The notes under the pieces are model-generated. The model worked only from the letters and a program-made list of their open reading frames with translations, had not been told where the DNA came from and did not search any database. From contig OX387197.1 of NCBI GenBank assembly GCA_947561715.1, positions 26,686,266 through 26,750,265 on the forward strand: a stretch of 64,000 bases of DNA, read 5' to 3'. Source of the stretch: Ascidia mentula. Its lineage: Eukaryota; Chordata; Ascidiacea; Phlebobranchia; Ascidiidae. A program made the position numbers and the translations under genes. Positions 42,185-56,200 of this stretch are shown here, one piece after another (the first letter of the stretch is position 1; every line of letters starts with the position of its first letter).

Positions 42185-44322
42185 AAAAACATGAAAGTTT
42201 GTGAGCGAACATCAGAATAGAAAGTTTATGATTTGCGCGTACGATTTATTATCGGCGAACGTCGATTTTGTGCGGACAAACCGACGTTTTTCGTATGTTA
42301 ATGCACAAGCTAAATTGTTTTTGCGCGAATTGCCGATAAAATTGCGAAAATTTGCACGTCGCCCTTTTTAATCAGAAGCTAACAGTTATTAATATTAGGT
42401 ATAACAAACCATAATCGGTTACAGAATTTAGAAAAATATCGTAATAATATATCTTACTGTTTATTGACTGAAGGTTATTAACATTCAGTTAACAACATAT
42501 TATTTGATACAATATATAAATAAAAGAATAAAAACGTTAAACAGTTTAGTTTATATTTTTTTACTCAACACAGAAATCTCAACATCCAACGTGACCAAAT
42601 GAGCGTGACGCATCAAATAACTTCTATGTTGGAATGAATTCATGCGGAGAACAAATGAAAAATCTTAAAGTACTTTTGCTTTTTAAATCTCTGGTCAAAT
42701 ATTGCTAAAAATAACACTTGACCATAAAAACTTGAATAAATATTGGCACAATTTGGCGGAAACATACTTGTTTGTAATTTCATCAAAAATGTGCGGCTAT
42801 GAACAACATTGAGGCAAAAGGTGATTTCAGAGCATATATATCCCCAATCAATTACTTGTTTGATTGCTAATAAAATACTTTGATATTTCCAAACACGACG
42901 CGTTTGTACAATGCGAGCCTACATAATGATTGACAACTGAGTGGAATACGATTTTTAACATGAGTCATCGGCTCGTTGTGTTAGTATTTTCAGTGGGCTG
43001 AAGCAAAAGTTTGCTTTGTACGGTGACTAAAAAAGATTTTTACCAGGTGAACGGAGGTTTGACATTTGCACTCAAACATACCCTTTCCTGGACACTCACT
43101 GGTGAGTTATGCGGTGGGAAATTGGAATGAAAATTCCACCTACCTCTTTCACGTAAACTTTTGTATTTTTAGACGTTTCCGTTCGGAACAACCAGGAGTC
43201 GGAAAAACAAAATGAAGGGGTGGCCATTGAACTTTTATAAACACGCCCACACGCACAAGACAGACAAGGTTCGACGACAAATATTCGCAGCCGGTGGTTT
43301 ACAGTTGGGAGAAATGTCGGTTATGTCAATTCAACGTCTGAATCGACCCCGCTTCTCCCACGAGCCACGTCCACAAACTTACGCAGCAATAAAACCTGTT
43401 GATTCTCTGGTTGCGTCGGGAGGCGGAATTCTTTTCACCAAAACAACCCACCGGCGTGCGCAAAATTTACAAAATTAACCTGTACGAACAAACCGCCACC
43501 CTTTTTTTGAATGGAATCGCATTTCGATATAAAAACGTAGAACAAACCATATTACTTACATTCGTCGAAGTAAATCTAAAACGTGAAGAAGATTAGTTTA
43601 TTGCGTTGAAGGTGAAAATTTGATTTATAAAAAATAGAATAGTTATAGAAGCAATTCTTTTCATTTGTTTTACAAGAATGTTGATTACAACATTTCGTAT
43701 TAGTTTATTTTCTTCGACAAATCAGTAAACTTGAGATGAATGATGATGATACTTTTAGTGTAAACAACTAAATAGTTGGTTGGATTAGAGGAAAAGCTCC
43801 TGGTTACCTTTAAATTTAAACCGGAATTACATCGCAAAACGCACAAAGGAGTTAAAATTGAAACGTGGATTTAATTTGCAATGTTGGGACGAATAAGTGG
43901 AAATGTTACCTAAGATCAGTCAGCACCCTGAGCATTGGAAGCAATCAGTTGAGTTTATATACTGAGAAAATGCATTTTTTGTTGATAAGTTTTTTAATTT
44001 TTTCGAGCTTGATGACGATATCATGCTTCTCAATATATTTTATGTGTGTGTGACGTAAGTACAATTTTATACGATCTCCATGTGCGAAAAAGGGTGTTAT
44101 TTCATGTGCAAATATTGCGCCCATCACAAGGGTGCCGTCGTCCATTTTGTTTCTGTGTATGTTGGGAAAAGGGAGCAAGAAATTAATTTTTGATTTTAAT
44201 GAGCTTTAAAATTGTAAAAAGTGTCTCAGAGTTGTTTTGGTGGTGGTTGGTTGGTTTGACATTGGTTTCTTCAACGATGTGCAACATAAATTGTTACCGA
44301 CGCTGCCAGGCATATTTTATTT
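42185..44322. other. Upstream region of USP19, no gene
   Basis: Probable promoter and leader region of USP19, with a CpG-containing, partly self-complementary stretch at about 42230-42370. Plus-strand open frames (for example 43212-43478) show no domain or splice logic. Confidence 0.4.
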
Positions 44323-44482
44323 CTGAATACTGTCCTTCTGGAAAACTTTATTGTAGACGTTCCTCAACTTTGTCCACATTGCTTAACTCACATTTCTTAC
44401 CTCCTGATGAGGGCTGTTGCATAACAACCGAAACGTTGAGAAACGTAAATAAAATAAAGTTTGCCAGAAGGGAAGTATTCAG
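44323..44482 (+). repeat. Foldback repeat with hammerhead-like core
   Basis: 160 bp with inverted ends CTGAATACTGTCCTTCTGG and CCAGAAGGGAAGTATTCAG. The centre reads CTGATGA (44404-44410), a long stem II (GGGCTGTTG..AACAACC), GAAA, then a 5-bp stem III ACGTT/AACGT closed by a GAGA loop and ending GTA at 44447. The core and stems II and III are intact, but I cannot pair a stem I. It belongs to the same family as 31645-31769. Confidence 0.6.
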
Positions 44483-45411
44483 CAATAGATGTGCAAAATG
44501 ATATCAGGAATTTGCGCTTTGAATTTGTCATTTCACTTCACGCAACAATTAATTTGCATTCAGTTTTTCATTCTCACTATTTTTGAAATGGTCGGAGGTT
44601 TTTACCTGCATGCGTGAAGGGAATGGTAGTGGAGACTCCAATATGTGTTTCCAAAACCTACGTTATCTTCTGAACTATAAAGTCAAGGTTGATAGAATAA
44701 GTTTAAACAGTGCAGGTCAGCTACCGTAAAGACGATCGACTCAATAATATTTTACTTCCCACGTGGCTTTTTTACCTGAGAAAGAAAATGGCGGGCACCT
44801 TTTTTAATTGGCCGCAGCAGTTCCGGGTTGAGATATTGTTTTTAATCCTGCTAACGATCCATAGAGGGTAAAATAGATTATAACATATTTATTGTATCAG
44901 ATAAAATTGGGAAAATTGATTGTATGTTTGTTGTGGTGATTAGGTTCGTTGACTAATTATTTGGAACTGAGCACACCTGTATGATCACGCATATCTAACT
45001 CTGTGATTCTTTACCCTTTTCATTCACCCCTAATGAAGTTTGCTTATTTCACCTCAAATGTGCAACCAATTTTATAGAGTTGATGTCAAAACTTGCAAAA
45101 ATGTATCAAAAATAAACAAAGTTCGGAGAGTATATGACGTCAGTCTGATGAAAACCAATGGTGGTTCTCTTGTAATCGAATAGACATGAGGTCACAATAG
45201 ATACACTGCGAAAGTAACCTTCAAAAATTCACAAATACTTTTCTGATAAAAAAGGTTGCTGATAATTTGTGCATCACATAACTTTTTTAATTGTTCCCCA
45301 CTATAGACTTTATGAATGTCGAGTACAATGGCACCAGGAGTGCTGTCGACGTTTGCAAAGAACATAGGCGGTTGTATGCTTCGTATTATGAACCAAAGTT
45401 GTCGTGTAACA

Positions 45412-45740
45412 AAGTGGTTCTCGAATTTGTTAGGGTCACGGCACATTAGGATCCTCCGAATTCGTTTACGGTACACCAATTTTTTAAGTCAATTTACGTT
45501 TTAAATAAAACTAAATATTGAAGCAATAACAGCATTTTAAGGTAGTATTAGCTTGGTTAGTTGAACAAACAGCTCTATCCATAGCTACTCATGTATTGTA
45601 TTGCTTTTCGTTACTAACGTTGATTGTTCTTAAAGTGTTTTGGAAGAAACCGTTCCACAATTTTACACAACTCATGCCACAACTTTGTCATCAATTATTG
45701 TTAAAAAAATTCGCGGCACATTGGTTTGCGGTGAAACAGG
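45412..45740. mobile_element. Probable hAT-like remnant
   Basis: The left end AGTGGTTCTCGAATTTG..GGGTCACGGCACA resembles the common hAT terminus, and the right end CGCGGCACATTGGTTTGC is roughly its complement. No clear target duplication is seen. The MITE at 45742 is inserted at its right edge. Confidence 0.4.
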
Positions 45741-45741
45741 T

Positions 45742-46222
45742 CATTGGCGTCGATTTAGGGGTGACTGGGGTGACATGTCACCCCTCACAAACAAACAGGG
45801 GTGACAACGCATGTATTGTCACCCCTGGATTTCGTTTAAATTAAAAATTATTGTCAGAAAAACCACATACATTATACTATGCGTTAAGCTAGTTTCAAAA
45901 GACCTGTATTATCCCCGTCACAATCAGGACAAACACAAGTGTCTCGTGGATTGTTACGCAACAAAGTTACACGAAACGGAATTTGCGTCGTTTGCCTATG
46001 TTTAAGGCGATACGACTGACGAAATGTTTTTTTGCGTCTTTCTGAATATGGAAAAGTCCAATGTGATTAGTAAATAAAAACTGGATCAAAAAACCGAAGG
46101 CCCCTGGCAGGCTGTCGATCGCTCACCGTATCAATAATAATGTATTAAAAAAAGTCACCCTTAATAAACCTGGAAAAGTCACCCTTAATATTTTACAAAA
46201 CGTTAAAAAATCGACGCCTATG
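45742..46222 (+). mobile_element. hAT-like MITE (copy 2)
   Basis: 481 bp with ends CATTGGCGTCGATTT and AAATCGACGCCTATG and an exact 8-bp target duplication AAACAGGT at 45734-45741 and 46223-46230. It is highly similar to copy 1 (32406-32764) over its first 290 bp and last 60 bp, but has about 120 bp more before the right end, so copy 1 carries an internal deletion. Confidence 0.85.
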
Positions 46223-46230
46223 AAACAGGT

Positions 46231-49200
46231 TGAGGTGTGACGTCACACAGTTTGAGAAACTCTGAACTGGTTGTTCCGGCGCAAGCAACGCATAACGCAC
46301 GTGTGTATTGAGAACTTGCAGCAAGGCAGATCTGCACTTGGTACCTTGTTTTATGATCAGTGTTTTGATCAAATTTTAAATAAGGTTGCTGTTTATTTCG
46401 TGTTGCAGTTTATAACAGATTGAGTTATTAGGGTAGTCGAGGGTTAAGGTACACAGCAGCATGCTGAGACGCAACGGGAAACTGCATTTAGTTGATTTTG
46501 CGTTTATGTACGTAGTTTTCATTCTTACATGTATTTTTGTTGTCTGGTTTTCACATTTCACACCCACGTAGAGTTGCAACATCCTTCGACATCCTACACC
46601 CACAAACCAATTATTCCACATAATTACACACAGCAGACAATTTTGTTATCGTGTTACCGCTGCACCCTTCTGCCACTGAAACAGCTCGAAGCATTTCCAT
46701 TATATCCACACCGAAATCGTCCCGGATAATGCAGTTTTGAAGTGATTAAGATTAAACGAATTAAAAGTTAAGTTTTGTTGCCGAATGTTAAAAACATGTG
46801 CAAAATGTACGATGGTATAGTTGTATTGTGTAAAGTACAATGCCAAAGATCATGTACCTGATAAACAGCTATTTGTTGCAATAATTAAGAAAGTTGCTTT
46901 TTGCTTGTAATCTATTCTACAAAGTTTGCTGAACAAAAATATGGTTTAATTTTGAAATAATGTGCACATGGCGAGTTGTACAGCAACATATATGTGTCAC
47001 ACTAGTGGCATGTGCAGACAAGTCTGACCCCAGCTATTCGAGTTGTCTGTTTGACGAATTTTAGCAAACTTTTGTGTGGTTTGGGTGGTTACACAGCGAA
47101 AGGCACGACTGAATTGTCATTAGAAAGTTGACATAGAAGTTTATTATGGCCCACACAAAAGACTAGACAGTTATTTACTAAATTCTGTATTCAACTAACC
47201 GTATCAAACCGAAAAGGATTATTAGACATTGGAAAATGCGAAAACTATATGGCGATTATTTGGTCATAATGCTTGTATTACAGTGGTTATAATTGTATAT
47301 TCGAAGTGATAGAAGGTGGCACTGTTTCCTTTGTTGTTGCTCTGTTGTTTGTGTGTTACAAAGCACCAACAACAGAAATGTTTTTTTACAAGCTGGAGAC
47401 ATTGGTGACTCAGATATTTTGGAGCTGGTAGCTTGAATCGTGTGACTTCTTGTGGCTGTTGATTCCTGCTGCAATGCGGTCTGCAGTCACTTTCTCAAAT
47501 GTTGTTTGTCAACAAACTCACCGATGCGTCATCAAGTTCTCCCTTGTGGTTGAAACAATATACGCGGTCTTGACAGTGGAGCTTCGGTTGTGGTCTGAAC
47601 GCACTGACTAACAGATTAAAAGGATTTTATAGGGTTTAAAAAAGCACGTCATTAAATACATATTTTTGCTGCACTTACCGCTATTTTGTAACTTAACGAT
47701 CATAAAATATCGGTAACAAGAGATTAAAATATTCGATTTTTCCTCTGCTATTTGTGAAACTCAGCACACCAATCTGTACAAGCAAACTTTCTCACAAGAA
47801 AAACTGTTACATTAACGACATTTTCGAATGTAAGTTTTTTTATCTTAACCTATATTTATAGGAGACGTTGATAACTGGTCAGAAATAGACGTGTTTATTG
47901 TAAGAATCTGACGAGATCCGCGACCTGCCCCCAGGGTCTTCACACACATAACTGGCAACAATTAATGTCATCTATTAATAAGTCTGGTAATTTTCTGTTG
48001 CTTTAATAACGTTTAACTTTTGCGAGATCACTTCATATTCTCGTGGAGAAAGTGTCTGCTACTCACGTGAGTCCTGGATGGGAACGGATATTGTACTGCC
48101 CCGGTTGGAAGCAAGGATAAGTTTGGTAAATATATGACATATCCGCTTGCCAAGTATATACTGGAGCTTAGATATGCTCCATGTTAGTTGGAAATCGTAG
48201 AGAAGTTGACAATAAGGGCGTCACCGACTAAAATCGTGATGCCCTTGCATGAATTCGGGTCTAAAGCAGTTGTAGTTGTCGTATTTTTGCGAAGTTACAT
48301 TTGTTAGTTTATGGGCCAGTATGAAAACCAGTTGTTGAATAAAACCTGAAACTTTTCAGGCAGTTTAAAAAAATTGAAAGCGGTCTGTTTTAAGTAACGT
48401 TGTGCAACACTTTTTGCAAGAAAGACAAAAAACTATGGCGAAAATCTGAGGTTTTCAGAGGTCAGCGTTTCGACGAAAATTACAAGCGAGCGAAAATATT
48501 GATCGCCACAAAATTACCCAAAATACTTCGGGAAGGTCAATCAGGCGCATGGGGAAGTTGTTGGGTGTCGTTGACACGTAATATGGGGACGAAGCGTTCG
48601 ACCGTTTTAAACCAATGCAAACGGGCCAAACCTTCCACATTTCAGGTAATTTTAGTCATGTTGCGGTCAATTGAGGATCTTCCGGCAATGTTGTTCTTTA
48701 TTTCTCAGAAACAGTCGTGTTGTTGTTGGCACGTTGTTCATATTTTATTGTTTTTTTGTCTTTAAACGTAATTTAAAACCCAGTTCAAGGTGATTAGAAA
48801 GACTAAATTGCTGTGGTTGATTTGCCACTTAAGGTTCCACCGCACTCTAATTTCGCTTTGTAACAAAATAGGATGCACCAATTTTTGTAATTTTTCAAAA
48901 GTTTTGAATTTCAACCGCCGACCCCTGTATAGCAATCCTTGTGTTTCGTCCATACCGGCAAGAGATGCAGCGGACCGTGACCGTTGTTACACCTTTAACC
49001 ACGTAATATCGAGTTATCGCTTCACTGCACACGACCCAACACTTTCGTTGTTTTGTGAATCAACGGTGTTATGAGAATACAACATAAACGGAAGCATTAC
49101 AGGCACGGTCGCCGATAAAGATGATTGGGTTTGTAGGAATTTTTGTTGTTGTGTTTATGAGGTTCGGCTTCCAATTATCTAAACCTGGATTCTGTGGTCG

Positions 49201-50276
49201 ATAAGTTGGTTCCTTTGGAACAACGGTCGGGGTATGTCGCGGAAAAGTTTGCCTAAAATCACAGCTTTCTCCACTTGAAACACAAACTATTGTTGAATGA
49301 GCCGCTATTTTCGGCGTGATTAAGTGTTTTCTAGTCAAGGGCATCCCTGGGTAATTTCCGGGCGACAAATTTTTAGTTCTACCCGCCCATAATGCGGAAT
49401 CACTTTCCTATGTTGCCATGTCAGAAAACTGTGATGCCTTTCCACTTCTACATCAGGGCGTGAAATTGCTCTTGTACGGTTGTTCAGTATTCAAGCACGC
49501 TAAGGAATGCTAAGGTTTTACTGGAGGGTGTTTTTTTTCATGTGTAGCTTTGATAACTTGTCAGGTTAAAGTGGCTTGACGGCCACCATGACCGCGCGAT
49601 CGATACAGCAGCTGATGAGATTGCCAAAAATGCCTTCAGCGATCACCTCATTTTGCGTAGGAAGCTTTACATTAAGTTTGCTGCTTTTTACACAAGCGCG
49701 GGTTGCAGTTATCTTATGGTGGGCGGCATAAGCTGACGTTCCATCGACCTTGACTTGACGCATGGTCGAGAAAAAGGGAAAATGGCAATAAAACATCGAG
49801 CGTGCAGATGTACCTGAGTACTGAGGGTCGAGTCGGGTTGTGATGTGTATTGGGAAGGTTGGGGAGAGATAGAGAGTGAGATAGAGAGGACGGGTGGTCG
49901 TTGTTACATAATATCTAGCTGTTTATATAACAACTTATTCGTGAAGCTGTTTTTATGTTTTCTGTCAAACGTTGTGTGTTCAGGTTAACGAAGATTCACG
50001 GTTTAATTCCTTTGGCAGATTTCCATAGTTGCAGAATGTGCTGCTACATGCCAAAGGTTTTATTGTGTAACGAAAAATTTGATAAAAACAAACTAATTTA
50101 AAACGGTTCTCTGAACAAAGCAACAGTAATTTCAGGCGGTTAACTGATGGTTAATTTTAGGTTATAAATTATTGCACGGATTAATGTTTCGTTATAATTT
50201 TGCACAGGAAAGTTTACTTGCAATATTTCTCTGACACTTTGACCTTGCGACTTGGTTGGATGCAAAGATATGCGGC
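46231..50276. other. Large intergenic region, no gene recognised
   Basis: About 4 kb upstream of the MFSD4-like gene. The longest open frame (48400-48765, 121 codons) has no recognisable domain. Regulatory elements or leader exons of the transporter are possible but cannot be placed. Confidence 0.4.
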
Positions 50277-53200
50277 ATGTCAAACGGTGACGTCACTATT
50301 TGTTCTGTGGGAAAAGAAGAAGAGGAAAAACTACGGGAGGATGAAAAGGAGAATGATGAGGAGGATGTTGGAGAGATGAACGACGTACCGAGATACGTAG
50401 CCATGGCAACACTGGCTGCAGCATTCTTCACGATGGTAAGATGGTTTCCGGTTGCACGAAATTGACATTTTAAGCACTTTATGTTTGTTTGTCCTTTAAC
50501 CTTTGCTGACAGACATTTTATAGAGCACAGCGTATAATGTGAAATGCGTGTCGTTATTCACCTGTGTGTAGGTAGTTCTTCCCGGCAAGTACCGGACATT
50601 CATCCTAGTTTGTATCTTTCTTGACTGACATTTTTATACAATCACAACTGGTTTCAAACCCGCCAACCTTCTCACCAAACTTTGCAACACTGTAAGTTGA
50701 TGACATCACATCAACTGACGCCATACACTAGTACGAGATCTCGACGTCCATCAGGCCTTTTTGCCCGGGGCCGCCTAAAAATCACCAGCGGAGATATTAT
50801 ATTTATTCCGATTACACGACATTAAAGAATCTGCGTTAATTCCAATCTGTGTGCGACTCGTGATGAGAAATTTCTAAACCCAAAAGCAGAAGCAAAAATT
50901 GCGAGGTAAAAGAAGTCGCGCTAAGCTTTATACGTACGTCGTGCGCGTCGTTCACAATGAAAAGGAGAATGTCCTAAATCACCCGTGACTGCTGGGAGCA
51001 AATATTCGCAAACCAAAATTCAAAACGAACATCCAACTGAAAATACATTCCTTGGCGGTTATTAATGGTAATTAGTGGCAAACCTAACTGTTTGAGGAGA
51101 TTTTTATAAATCAGGGGACCGTAAATGTTTAAACATTGGATGTTTCCGGTTTTATACTGAAAATGTTTGTTGTTCGCAGCGCAGTCGCGTTTAAAAGTAA
51201 AACTATTTCGCTCCCTATGGCTTACTTGAGCCGCTACGTATCATCTTATCATATAATCTATCAGACTATTATATGAGTTCCAGGCCCTCTTTATTTCTTT
51301 CAATTATTAGAGCCTGCGAGATTTACTGAGATATGGTAAATTCACACGGCAGACGATTGTCGAACTGTGTTCATTGTTACTCGCGCGTGCGCCAAACAAT
51401 GACAGGGAGGTTGATCAATGCTGAAGGATAAGTCTTCAAAGAAAAATCCGACAAAAAATCTCGCCTTCATGAAACCTATGATATTTGAATGACTGAAACG
51501 CAATTTAAACTTGGAACTGAGTGAAAAGTTAAACACTTATTTTTGAATTGTTTTTGAGGCGTGGTCGCAGCTGTGGGCCACCGTATGAATACTTACAAGT
51601 AGACGTTCAAGTTTAAAAGGATATTATTGTGGTATATGGACGTTGTCATGGTGTCACATGCGACATATGTTCATTTCAACCACAAACAAGTTCTTTAAAC
51701 TTTCCACGCACAGTGAGATACACTCAATACACCTTTGTAACCGAAATAACTTGTCGGCTGCGTAATGCCCGCTTTTAGACCCCCAAACTTTAATCTTTAC
51801 AATACCGACATTGAGTAAAGCGCAGTGCATTAGCAAACATACGTTCCTTTTATTGGATTTGAACGGACTTGGATTTTACACCAATATACAACCTTGTTGC
51901 ATGGTCAACAAGTCTGACAATTTAATTTGAGCGATGCCGACATTCCACAAAATGAGATGAGAACTCTGTGCATTCCATGCAGGTTTATCACACTGCCTAA
52001 AGTGGGTGCGTCATAACCATATAGTGTTCACCCACAACTTACCTGTCAACCTCTACATCAATCAAAAGCAGTAGAGCCAAGACAATTCGTACCTGAGCCG
52101 CAGACTAGGCAACTATTTCGACCTGCTTTTGTCCTAAATGTCTCATCAGTGCAACTTGACTAGTGACGATTTTTACAGCTAAATAGTCAAGTACAGACAC
52201 ATACAGAGAGATTTCTGAATGATTATTGATAAATGCAGGTCTCAGGCAAAGCGATTTGACCAAATTGAGTCCAAATTTCTCAAAAATCCAAAAAGGGGAT
52301 TTATGTAAGAGCAGAAGGTCAAAGCGAATTGAGATCGTTTTAGTTGAAATACAGGCCCTTCATTTTTTTTCTACTCGGAGAACCGGTCGTGTTAATGTGA
52401 CAAGTTCCACTCAACCTATAGCAACCTTTCTATTGCAGGGGGTGAACTTGACTCTCTACGGTTTGACTCTGCCTTCCATTGCTGAGAACATGAACGAAAC
52501 GTTGGAAAGTCTCTCACCCAGTTTGTCGATAAAAGGAGCCGGATATCTTATCGGTTCCGCTCTTGCTGGGAGCACAGAAGGGTGAGTTGGGACTTTGGAT
52601 CTAAATCTGAGTTAGGAAATTGTCATTGGAGTTATTGGAGACATATTGCAACACGTGGCTATTGGTGGATATCTTGCTGCCCAGTCACTAAACTCATACA
52701 ACAGTTTGAGGTTGTTTATTAAACCCTAGCTTACTTTCATTGCTGATGGTGACATTTTTTTTGTGTCTATAAATGTCTGAAGTGACGATTCTACTAAAGC
52801 GAAATTTATCTTCCGTTTTAGCAAACTAGACTGATTCTACTGCTATTTACTGCTATTTTTGTTGCCAGGCATACTAATTAATCGGAATTGCTCTTCTGGC
52901 ACTTAGTAGACTGATTCTGTTTTCAAAGCCAGTGCACTTTTTGAACATTATTCACATTTTCTTAGCAAACATTGCGCAGATACGCTTAAAGTTCGTAACT
53001 AAACACATCTAATGTCCAACAACAACACTATATGAAAGAGGACTCTCTGGCAGCGTTAACAATTATCATTCGTTTTGTTCAGGAAGGTTGACATATACGC
53101 AATAGTCGTGACATCATTGCTGTTCACCGGGGTCGGACAAGGATTCACTCCTGTGCTTTTAAACAAGGTTGGATTTTTCGCTTTCCAAGCTCTCACCTCG

Positions 53201-56200
53201 GTCGGCCTCGGGATTCTTGAGACGAGTAAGTGGACGAATATTATCGTTTGCAAACCTTCCAAGATAAAAAACGAGCTTTAGGAAACTGCAAGAAACACTT
53301 GAATTCTGAGAAATCTTTGACATTCGAATAAAACTGTGGGTAAACTGTAGGTCTTAAGTCTTAACGAATAAAATTGCCCAATTGTGTTCAGAACATACAG
53401 TTAAGTATGAAAACGAGTAAGTTCAAAGCCGCAAATCAATTCTTTTTATTGCATTTTGTCATAACTTAAAACATCCACAGGATTTATTTGAGCAAATAAA
53501 TGAAAGCAATATATATACCCCTTGAAACATCCTGTAGCTCATTTGGTAGAGCGTTGGGCTTGGTTAGCCCACAGACTCACCGGGAGCTTGATTTTTCAAA
53601 TCTTGTTCCGACTTGTCGGGAAAAACTGGATGATCCAGCTAGGCTGCAATGCCTGGGCCGCCAAGTCTGAAAACCTCATGAAAGCAATATAGTGGACAAT
53701 AAACGTGGATTCCGCTCAGTATTACATCGAAGTTTTGGTCGATTATTCCATGAATAATCGTATTTGTCTTTCAGTTGGCAACGTGTTGTGTTTGCAACTG
53801 TGGGGAAAACGTGTTGAGCCCCATCTCCAGTTTCTCCATTTCACTTTGTGCTTGGGTTGCGCTGTTACTCCACTCCTGGCCAAACCCTTCCTCAATGAGA
53901 ATCACCTCCTCAATCACACACAGAATATGACGGAGTCACTAAACATGAACTCGACGAACTTTAGCGGTGAGTTGTTGTTGGTGCACATATAAGGGATCTG
54001 CATTAGGTCTGTTGCGCAAATTTAAAAGTCTGTCTATCATGTTCGTGATTTTTTCTTAAATTAACAACAGCATGTTGGCAATCAGTTCATTTTTTTCGTT
54101 TTAATGAGATTTTTTCATTTTGGGGGCAATGTACATTTATGATCTGTGAACAAAAGAAAAGTCTTTAATAAGTAAAAGATGTATCACTGTTTTCTGCACT
54201 GTCAGCTTTTTGTTCTCAGAATTATGAGTAAATCCGTGAGTAGCGTTTCTATGGTTCATCGACTTTTTAAATAATGCTGAAGTGTCACATGCGTTACATG
54301 CTGTCGCATGGCAAGACAGAATCGCCCCGCACTGTACATGTCCTGTATACTTAGCCATGGCGATCTCAGCATTTCTATCATAAGGTTTACTACAATGTAT
54401 TGGCTGATGCCAGAGTGAACTTTTCAAATACTATTTATTTCCATGACGGATGTGGGAATAACTTCACACTTAAAGGTGGTCATTAGCCTGGATCTTATAA
54501 ATATTTAACATTCCGTGACAAACTTACCCTGAGGGCACGAGGACGTTCGGACTTTGGACACGCTTAATTCTCTGTTTGTTTGCGAATTCCGATCGATAAG
54601 ACCAGGATTTAGCGTTCCGCGCGAGCGGCTTTTGCTTATTTTGGAGAATGGGTAAAACCAACAAAACCATGGTTGCAACATAACAATAAAGCAATATTTT
54701 GAAACAACAATTTACAGTCACGTCATAATTGAACTACTTATCCCAAGTAAATTTTCGAATATATTTGAACAAAGACAATCCTAACGAAGGATAACAACGT
54801 CATCCGATACCAATTCCTCACTTATCGAAAACCAACATTTGTGATTGACCCACTTCAAACTTTTACAGGAACCGCAGCGGAATACGAGCGTCACATGATC
54901 GGCAACACCTCCACCCCCTACGTCAGCATCGTGTTCTTCCTCGCCGTCGCCATGACGACGATGGTGGCGGTGTCCTTCCTCCTGGTGAGGTTGCTCACCA
55001 AGGTCCGATATTCTCATTCCGAGCAGGCGGACACGATATCCCAGGAGGGGAAATCGTTCAGGTGATTTTGAACAAGTAGATTTTTAAGACTTGTTGCAAA
55101 AAAATCTTCTCGGAAACAGCGTAATTTATTTTATTTTTAACGTAGAATTATTAAACATTGCCGGAGACTCCTTAATATTTAAAATAACGTTTTTGAAAGA
55201 TTTCCACTTCCAAAGAGTTTCTGTGTTCTTAGGTTCGGTCTAATCGCCTTCATCTTCGTATTCTACCTCGTCTACTCCGGAGTGGAAGCCACTTTCCTCA
55301 CATTCCTCTTCGCATTCCTGGTCAGTGACGTGGAAGGAATGCGCTACAATAAAGACGACGCCTCAAATCTCACTGCTCTATTCTACTCCGCCGTCACGCT
55401 TGGACAGTTCTGCGCTGTTTTCCTGTCCAAAAAGTTTTCCCCAACAGGTAAATCCCCTTGGGAGAAACTGCTTTCCCTGTGTGTGTCTGGAAGTCCTGTA
55501 GAATCTTGCAGTTTTACGTTAACTGACTTTTGTATTCTAAAGTACACTGGTTTTCGCGAGTAAATCTCGCTTCGTGTAAATAATATTAAGAAAGTTAGTG
55601 TATTTCAAAATACAAAAGTCAGTCTTCTTCGAAGAGTGCCAAACCAAGAGGATTCACTTCGTGGACATAAGACTGATACGACACATTTAATATTTTACGT
55701 TAATCATGTGATAGTTTCGCTCTAACTAAATTAGAATCATATTATTCGGGTAAAACTGATGTTCACTCATGCATATTATCACAATTAGTCTCGAATCAAG
55801 TAAATTTTCCGACAACTTTAATACAAAAAAGTATCAAAACAATGTTGAGATCAAAACCTATTGAACTTTCCGCAGTGATCCTGGCAGGCGATCTCATTGC
55901 CATGATAGGGTCGGCGATACTTCTCTGCTGCCTCCCTTTCTACGCAACATCAGCCCCCCGAATTTTCTGGGTTGGACTTATCATATCCGGATTCTCTGGG
56001 TCCAGTATTTACGGCTCGATGTTTCTCTGGGCCGAACGTTACATCACTGTGAACGGGAGGTAACACTGATCTATAGGAATCTGTTCAGGAAATATCTTTG
56101 CAAACGTTAATGCTATAATTTAGTGTAGTATTCCAATTCAAATATACAATAAAAAAGTAACATGTGGTTGTCATGTTCACACATAAACAAAAACATCCGT

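Noticed and set aside
45192-45479. A 95-codon minus-strand frame as a gene
   Set aside because: It overlaps a probable hAT-like remnant and has no recognised domain or splice context.
53514-53600. A tRNA gene
   Set aside because: The A-box is good but the B-box and stems are poor, and it is flanked by a 14-bp target duplication, so it is a SINE head.
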